Shown here one piece after another: positions 13,574-22,105 of a DNA stretch of 28,948 nt. The notes below the pieces were generated by a model. It did no database searches and had not been told where the DNA came from. It saw only the letters and a program-made list of their open reading frames with translations. Each line of letters starts with the position of its first letter. Within the stretch, counting starts at the first letter, position 1. The DNA comes from Betaproteobacteria bacterium UBA2293 (GTDB taxonomy: Bacteria > Pseudomonadota > Gammaproteobacteria > Burkholderiales > Rhodocyclaceae), in NCBI GenBank assembly GCA_002345845.1, contig DDWF01000024.1:1-28948 (forward strand). Reading direction: 5' to 3'. The position numbers were made by a program, and so were the translations under genes.

Positions 13574-15643
13574 ATGGCAGGCATCCTTGACTCGCTGCGC
13601 CGGCTCTTCGGCCGACGTGAACCCGGAGATAGGGCAATCGAGAACGCCCTCGAGCGCTTCCGCTCGCCCGAAGCCGAAACCCTTCAGCTGATTCGTGGCC
13701 TGGTGGCGCTGTTGCGCCCGCGCAACAGACGTGACACCGGCAGCGGTGAACGCTATGCCCTGATGCTGAACATTCTCGACGGCGACGCCGAACTGCGCGC
13801 TGCCTTTCGCCGTCACGTCCTGCATTTCGTCGCCTCGCGGCGACTGGTCACTTTCTTCACCGACAGCGGCATTCTCCCCGGCACCGGTTTCTTCTCCGAA
13901 TGGTGGCGCATCATCGGCAACCACCTGCTCCCCGAGGCACCTGACGAACGGCGCCTGAAGGACTGCCTGCACGTCATCTTCGACCGCGCCGACGACTGGC
14001 GCTGGCTGGAGGCCGCCCCGGCCGAACAGAGCCGCCGCCTGTGGACGATCATCGCCCCCGCCGCCGAAGAGCACGGCATCGACTGGCGTGTCATTCAGGA
14101 GCAGATGCTCGACGCCGTTCTGCTGCTCGCCCACCGGGTCAGCGGTCTCGGTGTCGAAGGCGAGCTGATGCGCGCCTCACCGGATTTCGACGACGATACG
14201 CCGCGCTTCATCGCCCTCTCCGCCGAGGCCCTGGAATTCGCCACCAGTCTGCGCCGGGCGCTCGACGACACAACCCTGCAGGCCGACGACGGCAGCCAGC
14301 TGCTGGTCATCGCCGACCAGTGCCGGGAGACGCTGCAGCGCATCCGCCGGCGCGCCCTGACGGTCGGCACCAGTCTGCATCTGTCCTACATCCTGACGCG
14401 CAGCGAACAGAGCCTGGCGCGCCTGCATGAACTGGTCTCCATCCTGGCCGGCAGCCGCGAAGCGGTTGCCCGCCAGGAATCCATCGCCAGCTGGACGGCT
14501 TTCGCCCACGAGACTTTCCTCGCCGAGAACCGGCGCAACAGCCTGGGTTTCTACATGACCCAGCTGTCGCGTCTGCTCGCTGTCCGGGTCACCGAAAACG
14601 CCGCCCGCTCCGGCGAGCACTACATCTGTGAGACGCCGTCCGACTACAGGCGGATGTGGCGTTCGGCCGCCGGGGCCGGCGTCATCATCGGCGTCATGGC
14701 CCTGCTCAAGATCTTCGCCGGCGGCCTGCATGCCCCGCTGTTCGTCGAGGCCTTCCTGTTCAGCATGATCTACGGCCTCGGCTTCGTTGCCATCTTCCTG
14801 CTCGGCATGACCGTCGCCACCAAGCAGCCGGCGATGACGGCGCAAACGCTGGCGAGCCTGCTCGGCGACCTCAAACCGACGCGCAGCGCCGACCTCGAAC
14901 GCCTGGTCGACGTCACCGCCGCCGTCAGCCGCAGCCAGCTGGCGGCGATTGCCGGCAACGTCATGATCGCCTTGCCGGTTGCCATCGGCATCGGTGTCCT
15001 GCTCAGTTGGTTGCACGGCGCGCCGATCATCGCCGCCGAAAAGGGCGCCCACCTGATCGCCGACCTCGACCCGCTGAGCTGGGCGATCCCGCACGCAGCC
15101 ATCGCCGGCTTCTACCTGTTCCTCTCCGGGCTGATTTCCGGCTACTTCGACAACCGCGCCGCCTATGCCGAGATCGGCCGCCGCATCGGCCGTCTGAGCT
15201 GGCTGCAGAGCCTTGCCGGCAACCACCGTGCCGAACGTGTCGGCAGCTATATTGAAAGTCGCCTCGGCGGCATCATGGGCAATTTCCTCTTCGGCTGCAT
15301 GCTCGGCTCGACCGGCGTCATCGGCACCATTCTCGGCCTGCCCCTGGACATCCGGCACATCGCCTTCGCCAGCGCCAATCTCGGTTATTCGCTGATCGGT
15401 TTCCAGTTCTCCCTGCCCTGGCAGGCGATCCTCTGGGCCGCCCTTGGCGTCGCCGCCATCGGCCTGACCAACCTGACCGTCAGTTTTGCCCTGGCCATGC
15501 GCACCGCCATGGGCGCCCGCCGTATCAACTTCGAACACTGGGGCCCGGTGTTGCGGGCCATCGGCCGCCGCCTGCGCCAGCAACCGCGCAGCTTCCTCTT
15601 GCCACCGCGTGCCGCGCCAACGGCCGGCGAGGGCGCCACTTGA
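13574..15643 (+). CDS. PF10136 family polytopic membrane protein ('site-specific recombinase')
   Basis: This 689-residue protein matches the family named site-specific recombinase (Gcr-like in Neisseria). The N-terminal 390 residues are soluble and helix-rich. The C-terminal half has about six or seven hydrophobic spans, such as AGAGVIIGVMALLKIFAGG, LFSMIYGLGFVAIFLLGMTV, NVMIALPVAIGIGVLLSWL and AIPHAAIAGFYLFLSGLISG. I see no tyrosine- or serine-recombinase catalytic motif, so the family name looks doubtful and an inner-membrane role is more likely. The frame is open from 13463, but the ATG at 13574 (MAGILDSLRRLFG) follows GAAAG and fits a natural start. The stop overlaps the TTG start of tamA, so the three genes here probably form one operon. 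Function is unknown. Confidence 0.86.
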   Translation: MAGILDSLRRLFGRREPGDRAIENALERFRSPEAETLQLIRGLVALLRPRNRRDTGSGERYALMLNILDGDAELRAAFRRHVLHFVASRRLVTFFTDSGILPGTGFFSEWWRIIGNHLLPEAPDERRLKDCLHVIFDRADDWRWLEAAPAEQSRRLWTIIAPAAEEHGIDWRVIQEQMLDAVLLLAHRVSGLGVEGELMRASPDFDDDTPRFIALSAEALEFATSLRRALDDTTLQADDGSQLLVIADQCRETLQRIRRRALTVGTSLHLSYILTRSEQSLARLHELVSILAGSREAVARQESIASWTAFAHETFLAENRRNSLGFYMTQLSRLLAVRVTENAARSGEHYICETPSDYRRMWRSAAGAGVIIGVMALLKIFAGGLHAPLFVEAFLFSMIYGLGFVAIFLLGMTVATKQPAMTAQTLASLLGDLKPTRSADLERLVDVTAAVSRSQLAAIAGNVMIALPVAIGIGVLLSWLHGAPIIAAEKGAHLIADLDPLSWAIPHAAIAGFYLFLSGLISGYFDNRAAYAEIGRRIGRLSWLQSLAGNHRAERVGSYIESRLGGIMGNFLFGCMLGSTGVIGTILGLPLDIRHIAFASANLGYSLIGFQFSLPWQAILWAALGVAAIGLTNLTVSFALAMRTAMGARRINFEHWGPVLRAIGRRLRQQPRSFLLPPRAAPTAGEGAT

Positions 15644-17322
15644 TCCTGGGCGGCCGCCGCCTGGTCCTGCTGCTCGGCCTGCTGGGGCCGGCAGCCGGCC
15701 AGGCGCAAGTGACGCTGGAAGCGCCAGCGCCCATCAGCCGCCTGCTCTCGCCCTATCTTGACGCCTACGCCAGCCCGACGCCGAAAATGCTCGCCGATTT
15801 CAGCGAAGTGCTGGCCACCGAAGGCTACTTCTCGCCAACGCTTGAACCCTCCGGCGACGCAGGCGCACTGCGCCTGAAGATCGATCCCGGCCCGCGCACA
15901 CGGGTCAGTGAGGTCAATGTCGCCATCGATGGCGGCCTTCCCGCCGAACGCCGCCAGCGCATCATCGCCGACTGGTCCCTGCCGGTCGGCCAGCCATTCC
16001 GCCAGGAGGACTGGAATATGGCCAAGCAGCAGGCGCTCGGCCAGTTGCTTGATGAAGAGTATCCGGCCGCCCGGCTGCTCAACAGCCTGGCCGACATCGA
16101 CGCGGAGAGACAGCGCGCCGCCCTCAGCGTCCATTACGACAGCGGCCCGCGCCACGTCTTCGGCGAATTGCGCATCGACGGCCTGCAGCTTTACGACCAA
16201 CAACTGGTCGCCCGCTACAACCGCCACGTGCGCCCCGGCGAACCTTACCGCGAGGCCGATCTGAGCGCCCTCCAGGCAACTCTGCAAGCAACGCCCTACT
16301 TCAGCTCGGTACGCCTCACTCCCGATCGCGAAGCGGCCAGCGAAAACGCCGACGGCAGCGTCAGCACTCCGGTCATCGTCCACCTGCGCGAGCGCCAGCC
16401 GCACCGCATCGGGTTCGGCGCCGGCCTCAGCTCCAACACCGGCGCCCGCGTCGAGACCAGCTACCAGACGTCCGATCTGTTCGGCCGCGCCTGGTCGCTG
16501 GAGAGCGGCCTGCGCCTGGAACAGAAGAAGCAGACCCTGTTCGCCGATGTCTTCCTGCCACCCGACACCGGCAACCGCCGGCACAGCTTTGGCGCCATGA
16601 GTGAACGCACCGACATCGAAGAGCTGAAGACGGATCGCTTTGCCTTCGGCGTGCAGAGCGTGCAGCAGCGCGGCAGCATCGAACAGCGCCTGTCGCTGAG
16701 CTGGCAGCAGGAGCGGCGCGAGCCAACCGGCGCCCTGGCGGTGACCAGCCGCGCCCTGGTGCCCAACGTCATGTGGACCTGGCGCAAGGTCGACAACCTG
16801 CTCGACCCCGGCGACGGCATCGTCCTTCAGTTTCAGATCGGCGGCGGCGCCAAGGCCGCCCTCTCCGATCAGAACTTCGTCCGTCTGCACGGCCGCTGGC
16901 AGCAGTTCATCAGCCTCGGCCCGAACAACCGGCTGAGCCTGCGCGGCGAGCTCGGCCGCACCTTTGCCGATTCCCGCCTGCGCATTCCGCAGGATTACCT
17001 GTTCCGTACCGGCGGCACCGGCTCCGTGCGCGGCTACGGCTACCAGAGCCTGGGCATCAAGGAAGGCCTGGCTACCGTCGGCGGCCGTTATCTGGCTGTG
17101 GCCAGCGCCGAATTCACCCACTGGCTGAACGAGTCCTGGGGTATCGCCGCCTTCGTTGATGCCGGCGACGCCGTCGATAGCCTGAGCGACGTCCGCCTGG
17201 CCGCCGGCTACGGCCTAGGCGCCCGCTGGCGCAGCCCGGCCGGCCCGATCGGCATCGATCTCGCCTATGGCGAGCGCAGCCGCGAAGTGCACCTGCACTT
17301 TTCCCTGGCCATTCCCTTCTGA
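15640..17322 (+). CDS. tamA: TamA, Omp85-family outer-membrane assembly protein
   Basis: TamA is the outer-membrane half of the translocation and assembly module, which helps insert certain outer-membrane proteins and is linked to phospholipid traffic. The product has 560 residues: a signal peptide (about 1-22, ending GPAAGQAQ), three POTRA repeats (about 25-260), and a 16-strand Omp85 barrel. The L6 signature VRGY is at 463-466, and the last strand ends in Phe (HLHFSLAIPF), the usual beta-signal. The start is TTG at 15640, sharing bases with the upstream TGA (TTGA), with GAGGG a few bases before. Later ATGs would cut into the first POTRA domain. tamB follows after 1 bp, the standard pairing, which supports the call strongly. 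Confidence 0.94.
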   Translation: MILGGRRLVLLLGLLGPAAGQAQVTLEAPAPISRLLSPYLDAYASPTPKMLADFSEVLATEGYFSPTLEPSGDAGALRLKIDPGPRTRVSEVNVAIDGGLPAERRQRIIADWSLPVGQPFRQEDWNMAKQQALGQLLDEEYPAARLLNSLADIDAERQRAALSVHYDSGPRHVFGELRIDGLQLYDQQLVARYNRHVRPGEPYREADLSALQATLQATPYFSSVRLTPDREAASENADGSVSTPVIVHLRERQPHRIGFGAGLSSNTGARVETSYQTSDLFGRAWSLESGLRLEQKKQTLFADVFLPPDTGNRRHSFGAMSERTDIEELKTDRFAFGVQSVQQRGSIEQRLSLSWQQERREPTGALAVTSRALVPNVMWTWRKVDNLLDPGDGIVLQFQIGGGAKAALSDQNFVRLHGRWQQFISLGPNNRLSLRGELGRTFADSRLRIPQDYLFRTGGTGSVRGYGYQSLGIKEGLATVGGRYLAVASAEFTHWLNESWGIAAFVDAGDAVDSLSDVRLAAGYGLGARWRSPAGPIGIDLAYGERSREVHLHFSLAIPF

Positions 17323-17323
17323 C

Positions 17324-20300
17324 ATGCGCCGCGCCCTGACTGCCTTCGCCTTCACTGTCGCCGCCCTGGTCGGTGTCACCGGCTGGCTGCTCGCCAGCGA
17401 CAGTGGCTTGCGCGGCGCCCTGCAACTGGCCGGCAGCCTCAGCGGCGGCCGCCTGCAGAGCGAGGCAGTCAGCGGCCGTCTGCTCGGTCCGCTGCATATT
17501 GGCAAACTGCGCTGGCAGACCGAGGAGCTGCAGATCGACGCCAGCGGCCTGCGCCTGGAATGGACGCCATCCGCCCTGTTTGCCGGCCTCCTGCAAGTCG
17601 ACTTGCTGGCCGCTGACGAGCTGCAAATTGTCACCACTACCAGCGCCGAGCCGACCTCAGCGCCGGAGAACATCCTGCTGCCGCTGGCCATCGAAATCGG
17701 GCAAATCAGCGTCGGCCAGATACGTTACGGCGACGCCATCGCCATCAAGGATCTGGCCGCTCACCTCGCCAGCGATGGGCAACAGCATGCGCTGCAGGTG
17801 CTGCGCTCGACCATCGGCGACACCGCCATCAGCGGCGAGGCCCGTCTCGATGGTGGCGCCGGGCTGGCCATTGAAGCCAAAGCGGCGATCAGCGGCCAGG
17901 TTGAGGAACGGCCGCTGGCCCTCGACCTGCAGGCCGGCGGCCATCTGCGCGAAATGACGGTGAAACTGGTCGGCCGCGCAGGCATCGAGGGAACGGCCGA
18001 GGCCATCCTCACCCCCTTTGCCGCCGCCCCCTTCGCCAGTGCCCACATCGCCCTGACCAACGTCGACCCGGCCGCCTGGCTGGCCGCCGCCCCGAGCGCC
18101 CGGCTGAGCCTGGAGGCCGATCTGGTACCGCAAGGTGACGGTGTCGCTGGCCAATTTTCCCTTATCAATGCCGAGCCGGGAACACTCGACCGGCAGCGCC
18201 TACCGCTCAGCAGCCTGAGCGGCCGTGTCGACTGGCTGGCTGCAGCCGCCGAACTGCGCGACCTGCGTGTCGAACTCGCCGGTTCCGGCCGGGCCTCGGG
18301 CAGCGGGCGCTGGCAGAACGGCCGCCTTGACCTCGAACTGGCGCTGCGCCAGATCGATGCCGGACAAATCGTCTCCCGGCTGCAGCGCACCCGCCTCAAC
18401 GGCACGCTTGTCGCTGCTCTGGCCGGCGATGAGCAAAGCCTCAAGCTCAATTTGCAGGATGCCCGTTACGTCCTGGCCGCCGAGGCCAGTCACACGCCCG
18501 GGCAAATCGCCATCCCGCGCCTCGAAGTGCGCGCCGGCGAGGCCCGGCTGTCACTCGCCGGCCGCCTGGCCCTGGCTGGCGAACAGCTATTCGAGGCCCG
18601 TGGCGAATTCCAGCACTTCGACCCGAGCCGCTTCGGCGACCTGCCGGTGGCAAGGATCAACGGCCAGTTCACCGGCAACGGCCGACTGGCGCCACGCCCC
18701 GTCGTGGACGCCAGCTTCCGCCTGGCCGACAGCCGTCTGGCCGACCAGCCGCTGAGCGGCGAGGGAGAGGTTAACGTGGACTGGCCGCGCATCCCGCGCG
18801 CCGACATCCGCCTGCAGGCTGGCGCCAACCACTTGCAGGCGCAGGGCGCCTTCGGCCGGCCGGGCGATGTGCTGAACGTGCTCATCGACGCACCGACGCT
18901 CGACCCCTACGGCCTGGAAGGCGGTCTCAAGGGCCGCCTGGAACTGCGCGGCAGCCTTGCGCAACCGACCATGAACGCCGACCTGCAGGCCACCTACTTC
19001 GCCCTGCCCGGCGTTGCCGCCGTACGCCAGTTGTCCCTGCAGGCGGCTACCGGCAGCGCTGCCGAGGCGCCAGTAAACGTTGACCTGCGCATCGGCCAGC
19101 TGAGCCTTGGCGAGCAGACGGCCGCCGTCCGCGAGTTGCGCTTCACGGCCAGCGGCAGCAATCGCCAGCATGCCTGGCAGGCTGGCGGTGAACTGGCGGA
19201 CGGCAGCCGCCTGACGCTGGCTGCCGCTGGCGGCCTGGAATTCGCCGATGACGGCCCGCTCTGGCGCGGTCGCCTGCTGGAAGCGCGCCTGGCCGGCAGC
19301 GCCCCATCGCGCAATGTCACCTTGAGCGCCCCCGGCGACCTGCGCCTCGGCCGTAGGGCCTGGTCGGTCGGTCCGCTGCAACTGGCCGGCGACCCGCTCG
19401 ACTGGCGCGCCACCGTGCACGCGGATGCCGATGGCCGCCGCCTGCAAGCCAGCCTGAGCGCCAGCGGCTCGCGCATCGGTCGCGTCGACGGGCAGTTCAG
19501 CGCTGCCCTGCACGATGCCTGGCAGCTCGACCGGCAAGCGCCCTGGCAGGGCAAGCTGGCGGCCGACATCAACGACCTTTCATGGCTTGGCGAACTGATT
19601 GGCGAAGGCTGGCAAAGTGCCGGCCGCTTCACCGCCATGCTGAACCTCGCCGGCACCCCGGCGCAGCCGTCGAGCAATGGCCAGTTCGCCGGCGAAAGCC
19701 TGGCCCTGCGCCAACCGGCGCAAGCCCTGGCACTGATTGATGGCGTACTGGCCGCCGATCTTCAGGATAACCTGCTGCGCATCCGCCGCCTGAGTTTCAC
19801 CAGCCAGCTACAGCCCCTGCCGCGGGCTCTGCGCCTCCATGCCGGCGCCCAACTGGCCGAGCTTACCCGGCAGCCCGGACGCCTCGAGGTCACCGGCGAA
19901 ATGCGTATCGCTGGGGCGAACGGCGGCGATCAGGCAGCCCTCGACGTCCGCCTGGAGCGCGTCGGCATTTTCCAGCTGCCCGAACAGTGGGTGGCGCTAT
20001 CCGGCACCGGCCGCCTGACCTGGAGCGGCCACGGCTTCGGCGCCAGCGGGCAACTGGCCGTCGATGCCGGCTACTGGCAACTGGCGCCCGGCGGCATTCC
20101 GCGACTGTCCGAAGACGTCATCGTCCGCCGTAGCGACGACGTTCCCCCACCGGCTCTACGCCCGCCCCTGGAGCTTGACGTCAGCACCAATCTTGGCCGC
20201 CATTTCCTGTTTTCCGGCGCCGGCCTGAACAGCCGCCTGAGCGGCGACCTCCGCCTGCGCGCCAGCGGCCGCGACCTGCCGCGGGCGAGTGGCAGCATCC

Positions 20301-20974
20301 GCCTGCGCGACGGCCGCTTCGACGCCTACGGTCAGCGCCTGGCGATCAGCCGCGGCATCCTCACCTTCCAGGGCCTGCTTGACAATCCGGCGCTCGACGT
20401 GCTCGCCGTCCGCCAGGGTCTGTCCGTCGAACCCGGTGTGCAGATCAGCGGTACCGCCCAGCGGCCGGTGATCCGCCTAGTCTCCGACCCGGACCTGCCG
20501 GACGCCGAAAAACTCGCCTGGCTGGTGCTCGGCCACGGCCCGGAAACGATGGGCGCCGGCGATGCGACAATCCTGCTGGCAGCGGCCGGCGGCCTGCTCG
20601 GCAACAATTCGGGCGGCGTTGTCCAGCAGTTGAAGACAACCTTCGGCATCGACGAATTCGGTGTCCGCCAAGGCGAACTGGGCAGTGCCGGCGGTCGCCC
20701 GGTGGGCAGCCGCATCGCTGGCAGCACCATGGACACCGCCGCCAGCACTGGCAACCAGATCCTCAGCATCGGCAAGCGCCTGAGCAGCAACGCCCTGCTC
20801 TCCTACGAGCAGGCCCTGGGCCGGGCCGAAGGCATCGTCAAGCTGACGGTGAACCTCAATCGCCAGGTGTCGATCGTCGGCCGGGCCGGCAGTGACAATG
20901 CGCTCGATATCTTCTACACGCTGGCCTTCGGCCGCCCTAAGGAGACCCGGCGCCCACCGCCAAGCGACGATTAG
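17324..20974 (+). CDS. tamB: TamB, inner-membrane anchored AsmA-like bridge protein
   Basis: TamB (1216 residues here) is anchored in the inner membrane by one N-terminal helix (about residues 5-25) and spans the periplasm as a long beta-taco groove to meet TamA. The body is rich in repeating short beta segments with Leu/Ala/Gly/Asp alternation. The conserved C-terminal TamB domain (about 880-1216) includes PRASGSIRLRDGRFDAYGQ, LAWLVLGHGPE and GQILSIGKRL-like NQILSIGKRLSSNALLSYEQ. The last residues, LDIFYTLAFG, resemble a beta-strand that could pair with TamA. The open frame begins at 17267 inside tamA; the ATG at 17324, one base after the tamA stop, gives a proper anchor (MRRALTAFAFTVAALVGVTG). 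Both order and spacing are typical of a tamAB operon. Confidence 0.94.
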   Translation: MRRALTAFAFTVAALVGVTGWLLASDSGLRGALQLAGSLSGGRLQSEAVSGRLLGPLHIGKLRWQTEELQIDASGLRLEWTPSALFAGLLQVDLLAADELQIVTTTSAEPTSAPENILLPLAIEIGQISVGQIRYGDAIAIKDLAAHLASDGQQHALQVLRSTIGDTAISGEARLDGGAGLAIEAKAAISGQVEERPLALDLQAGGHLREMTVKLVGRAGIEGTAEAILTPFAAAPFASAHIALTNVDPAAWLAAAPSARLSLEADLVPQGDGVAGQFSLINAEPGTLDRQRLPLSSLSGRVDWLAAAAELRDLRVELAGSGRASGSGRWQNGRLDLELALRQIDAGQIVSRLQRTRLNGTLVAALAGDEQSLKLNLQDARYVLAAEASHTPGQIAIPRLEVRAGEARLSLAGRLALAGEQLFEARGEFQHFDPSRFGDLPVARINGQFTGNGRLAPRPVVDASFRLADSRLADQPLSGEGEVNVDWPRIPRADIRLQAGANHLQAQGAFGRPGDVLNVLIDAPTLDPYGLEGGLKGRLELRGSLAQPTMNADLQATYFALPGVAAVRQLSLQAATGSAAEAPVNVDLRIGQLSLGEQTAAVRELRFTASGSNRQHAWQAGGELADGSRLTLAAAGGLEFADDGPLWRGRLLEARLAGSAPSRNVTLSAPGDLRLGRRAWSVGPLQLAGDPLDWRATVHADADGRRLQASLSASGSRIGRVDGQFSAALHDAWQLDRQAPWQGKLAADINDLSWLGELIGEGWQSAGRFTAMLNLAGTPAQPSSNGQFAGESLALRQPAQALALIDGVLAADLQDNLLRIRRLSFTSQLQPLPRALRLHAGAQLAELTRQPGRLEVTGEMRIAGANGGDQAALDVRLERVGIFQLPEQWVALSGTGRLTWSGHGFGASGQLAVDAGYWQLAPGGIPRLSEDVIVRRSDDVPPPALRPPLELDVSTNLGRHFLFSGAGLNSRLSGDLRLRASGRDLPRASGSIRLRDGRFDAYGQRLAISRGILTFQGLLDNPALDVLAVRQGLSVEPGVQISGTAQRPVIRLVSDPDLPDAEKLAWLVLGHGPETMGAGDATILLAAAGGLLGNNSGGVVQQLKTTFGIDEFGVRQGELGSAGGRPVGSRIAGSTMDTAASTGNQILSIGKRLSSNALLSYEQALGRAEGIVKLTVNLNRQVSIVGRAGSDNALDIFYTLAFGRPKETRRPPPSDD

Positions 20975-21049
20975 GATCGCACCCGGCCAACCCGCCCCGC
21001 ACAGGCAGACGATCAACCATTGCGCAATCGCTGGCACAATAGTGAATCA

Positions 21050-21069
21050 GGGTGGCGAACGAACCACCC
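21050..21069 (+). other. Short GC-rich inverted repeat upstream of the PAS-GGDEF gene
   Basis: GGGTGG (21050-21055) and CCACCC (21064-21069) are perfect complements around an eight-base loop. They sit in the 120 bp gap between tamB and the cyclase gene, 12 bp before its AAGGGAG ribosome site. There is no T-run after the stem, so it is a weak terminator candidate for tamB or a leader hairpin for the cyclase. I see no convincing promoter in this gap. Confidence 0.35.
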
Positions 21070-21094
21070 GTCTGCAAATCCAAGGGAGCTTTTC

Positions 21095-22105
21095 ATGGAA
21101 GAATTCGAGGGGAGCGGCCAGCCGCAGGACCGCAGCTTTGCCGTCAAATTGATGGAACATCTGGTCGTGCCGACCTTCGTTCTCGACCATGAGTGCCGGG
21201 TCATGGTCTGGAACCGCGCTTGCGAGCGCCTGACCGGTGTCGCTGCCGGTGATGTGATCGGCACCCGCAACCACTGGCAAGCCTTCTATTCCGAGCCGCG
21301 CCGATGCCTGGCCGATGTCCTTGCCCAGGGGCGGAGCGACGAGCTGGCGACCCTCTACCCCTTCCATACCGAACCCTCGGCACTCGGCCTTGGCGTTCGC
21401 GCCGAAAACTGGTGCGTCATGCCACGCGTCGGCAAGCGCCTCTACCTGGCCATCGACGCCGGTCCGATCTATGCCGAAGACGGTCGGCTGATCGCCGTCG
21501 TCGAAACCCTGCGCGACATGACCGAACACAAGAATGCGCAGATCGCCCTGCAACAGTTGGCCACCCTCGATGCCCTGACCGGTCTTGCCAACCGTCGCAG
21601 CTTCGACGACAAACTGCACAGCGAATGGAATCGCGCCCGTCGCCAGGGTGACTCGCTGGCGCTGATCATGCTCGACGTCGACTATTTCAAGCCATACAAC
21701 GACCTCTACGGTCACCAGGGGGGCGACGAGTGCCTGAAGGCGGTATCCGGCATCCTGCAACGCCAGGCTTTTCGCGCCGGCGACCTGAGCGCCCGCTACG
21801 GCGGCGAGGAATTCGCGGTCATCCTGCCCAACACCAACATTGACGGCGCCGCCGAAGTTGCCGAGCGCATCCGCGCCAGCATCGAACTCGGAGCGCTGCC
21901 CCATGCCGCCAGCCTGATCGCCGCCTGCATCACGATCAGCGTCGGCGTCAGCGCTGCCATCCCGACCCCCGAGAGCACACCTGACCACCTGCTGGCGGCG
22001 GCTGACCAGGCGCTGTATTCGGCCAAACGCGGCGGTCGCAACCGGGTCTGCACGGCACCACCGGAGGCGATGGCGCAGGCCATCAGCGCGACAACGGTTG
22101 GCTAA
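21095..22105 (+). CDS. PAS domain-containing diguanylate cyclase
   Basis: The 336-residue protein has no signal peptide or membrane span, so it is probably cytoplasmic. A PAS-type sensor occupies about residues 15-150 ([19 protein letters not shown], ending in [11 protein letters not shown]). It is joined by a short helix to a GGDEF domain (about 165-325). The active site GGEEF is at 236-240, and an RAGD inhibitory-site motif is at 227-230, so synthesis and feedback control of c-di-GMP are both expected. The ligand or cofactor of the PAS domain is unknown. The frame is open from 21020, but the ATG at 21095 has a near-perfect AAGGGAG at 21082-21088. The TAA stop overlaps the stop of the convergent RND gene by two bases (total CDS overlap four bases). 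Confidence 0.93.
   Translation: MEEFEGSGQPQDRSFAVKLMEHLVVPTFVLDHECRVMVWNRACERLTGVAAGDVIGTRNHWQAFYSEPRRCLADVLAQGRSDELATLYPFHTEPSALGLGVRAENWCVMPRVGKRLYLAIDAGPIYAEDGRLIAVVETLRDMTEHKNAQIALQQLATLDALTGLANRRSFDDKLHSEWNRARRQGDSLALIMLDVDYFKPYNDLYGHQGGDECLKAVSGILQRQAFRAGDLSARYGGEEFAVILPNTNIDGAAEVAERIRASIELGALPHAASLIAACITISVGVSAAIPTPESTPDHLLAAADQALYSAKRGGRNRVCTAPPEAMAQAISATTVG

Noticed and set aside
13574..15643. Possible mobile-element or integrase gene, from the family name 'site-specific recombinase'
   Set aside because: No recombinase catalytic residues, inverted repeats, target duplication or tRNA junction; the sequence is a multi-span membrane protein in an operon with tamAB.
14177..17121. Long minus-strand open frames opposite the PF10136 and tamA genes (468 and 578 codons)
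   Set aside because: They are antisense shadows caused by high GC and biased third codon positions; their Gln/Ala/Gly/Asp-rich translations match no fold, and the plus-strand genes are clearly real.
21032..21046. TGGCAC upstream of the PAS-GGDEF gene as a sigma-54 -24 element
   Set aside because: The required GC is not present ten bases after the GG; the bases there are AA.
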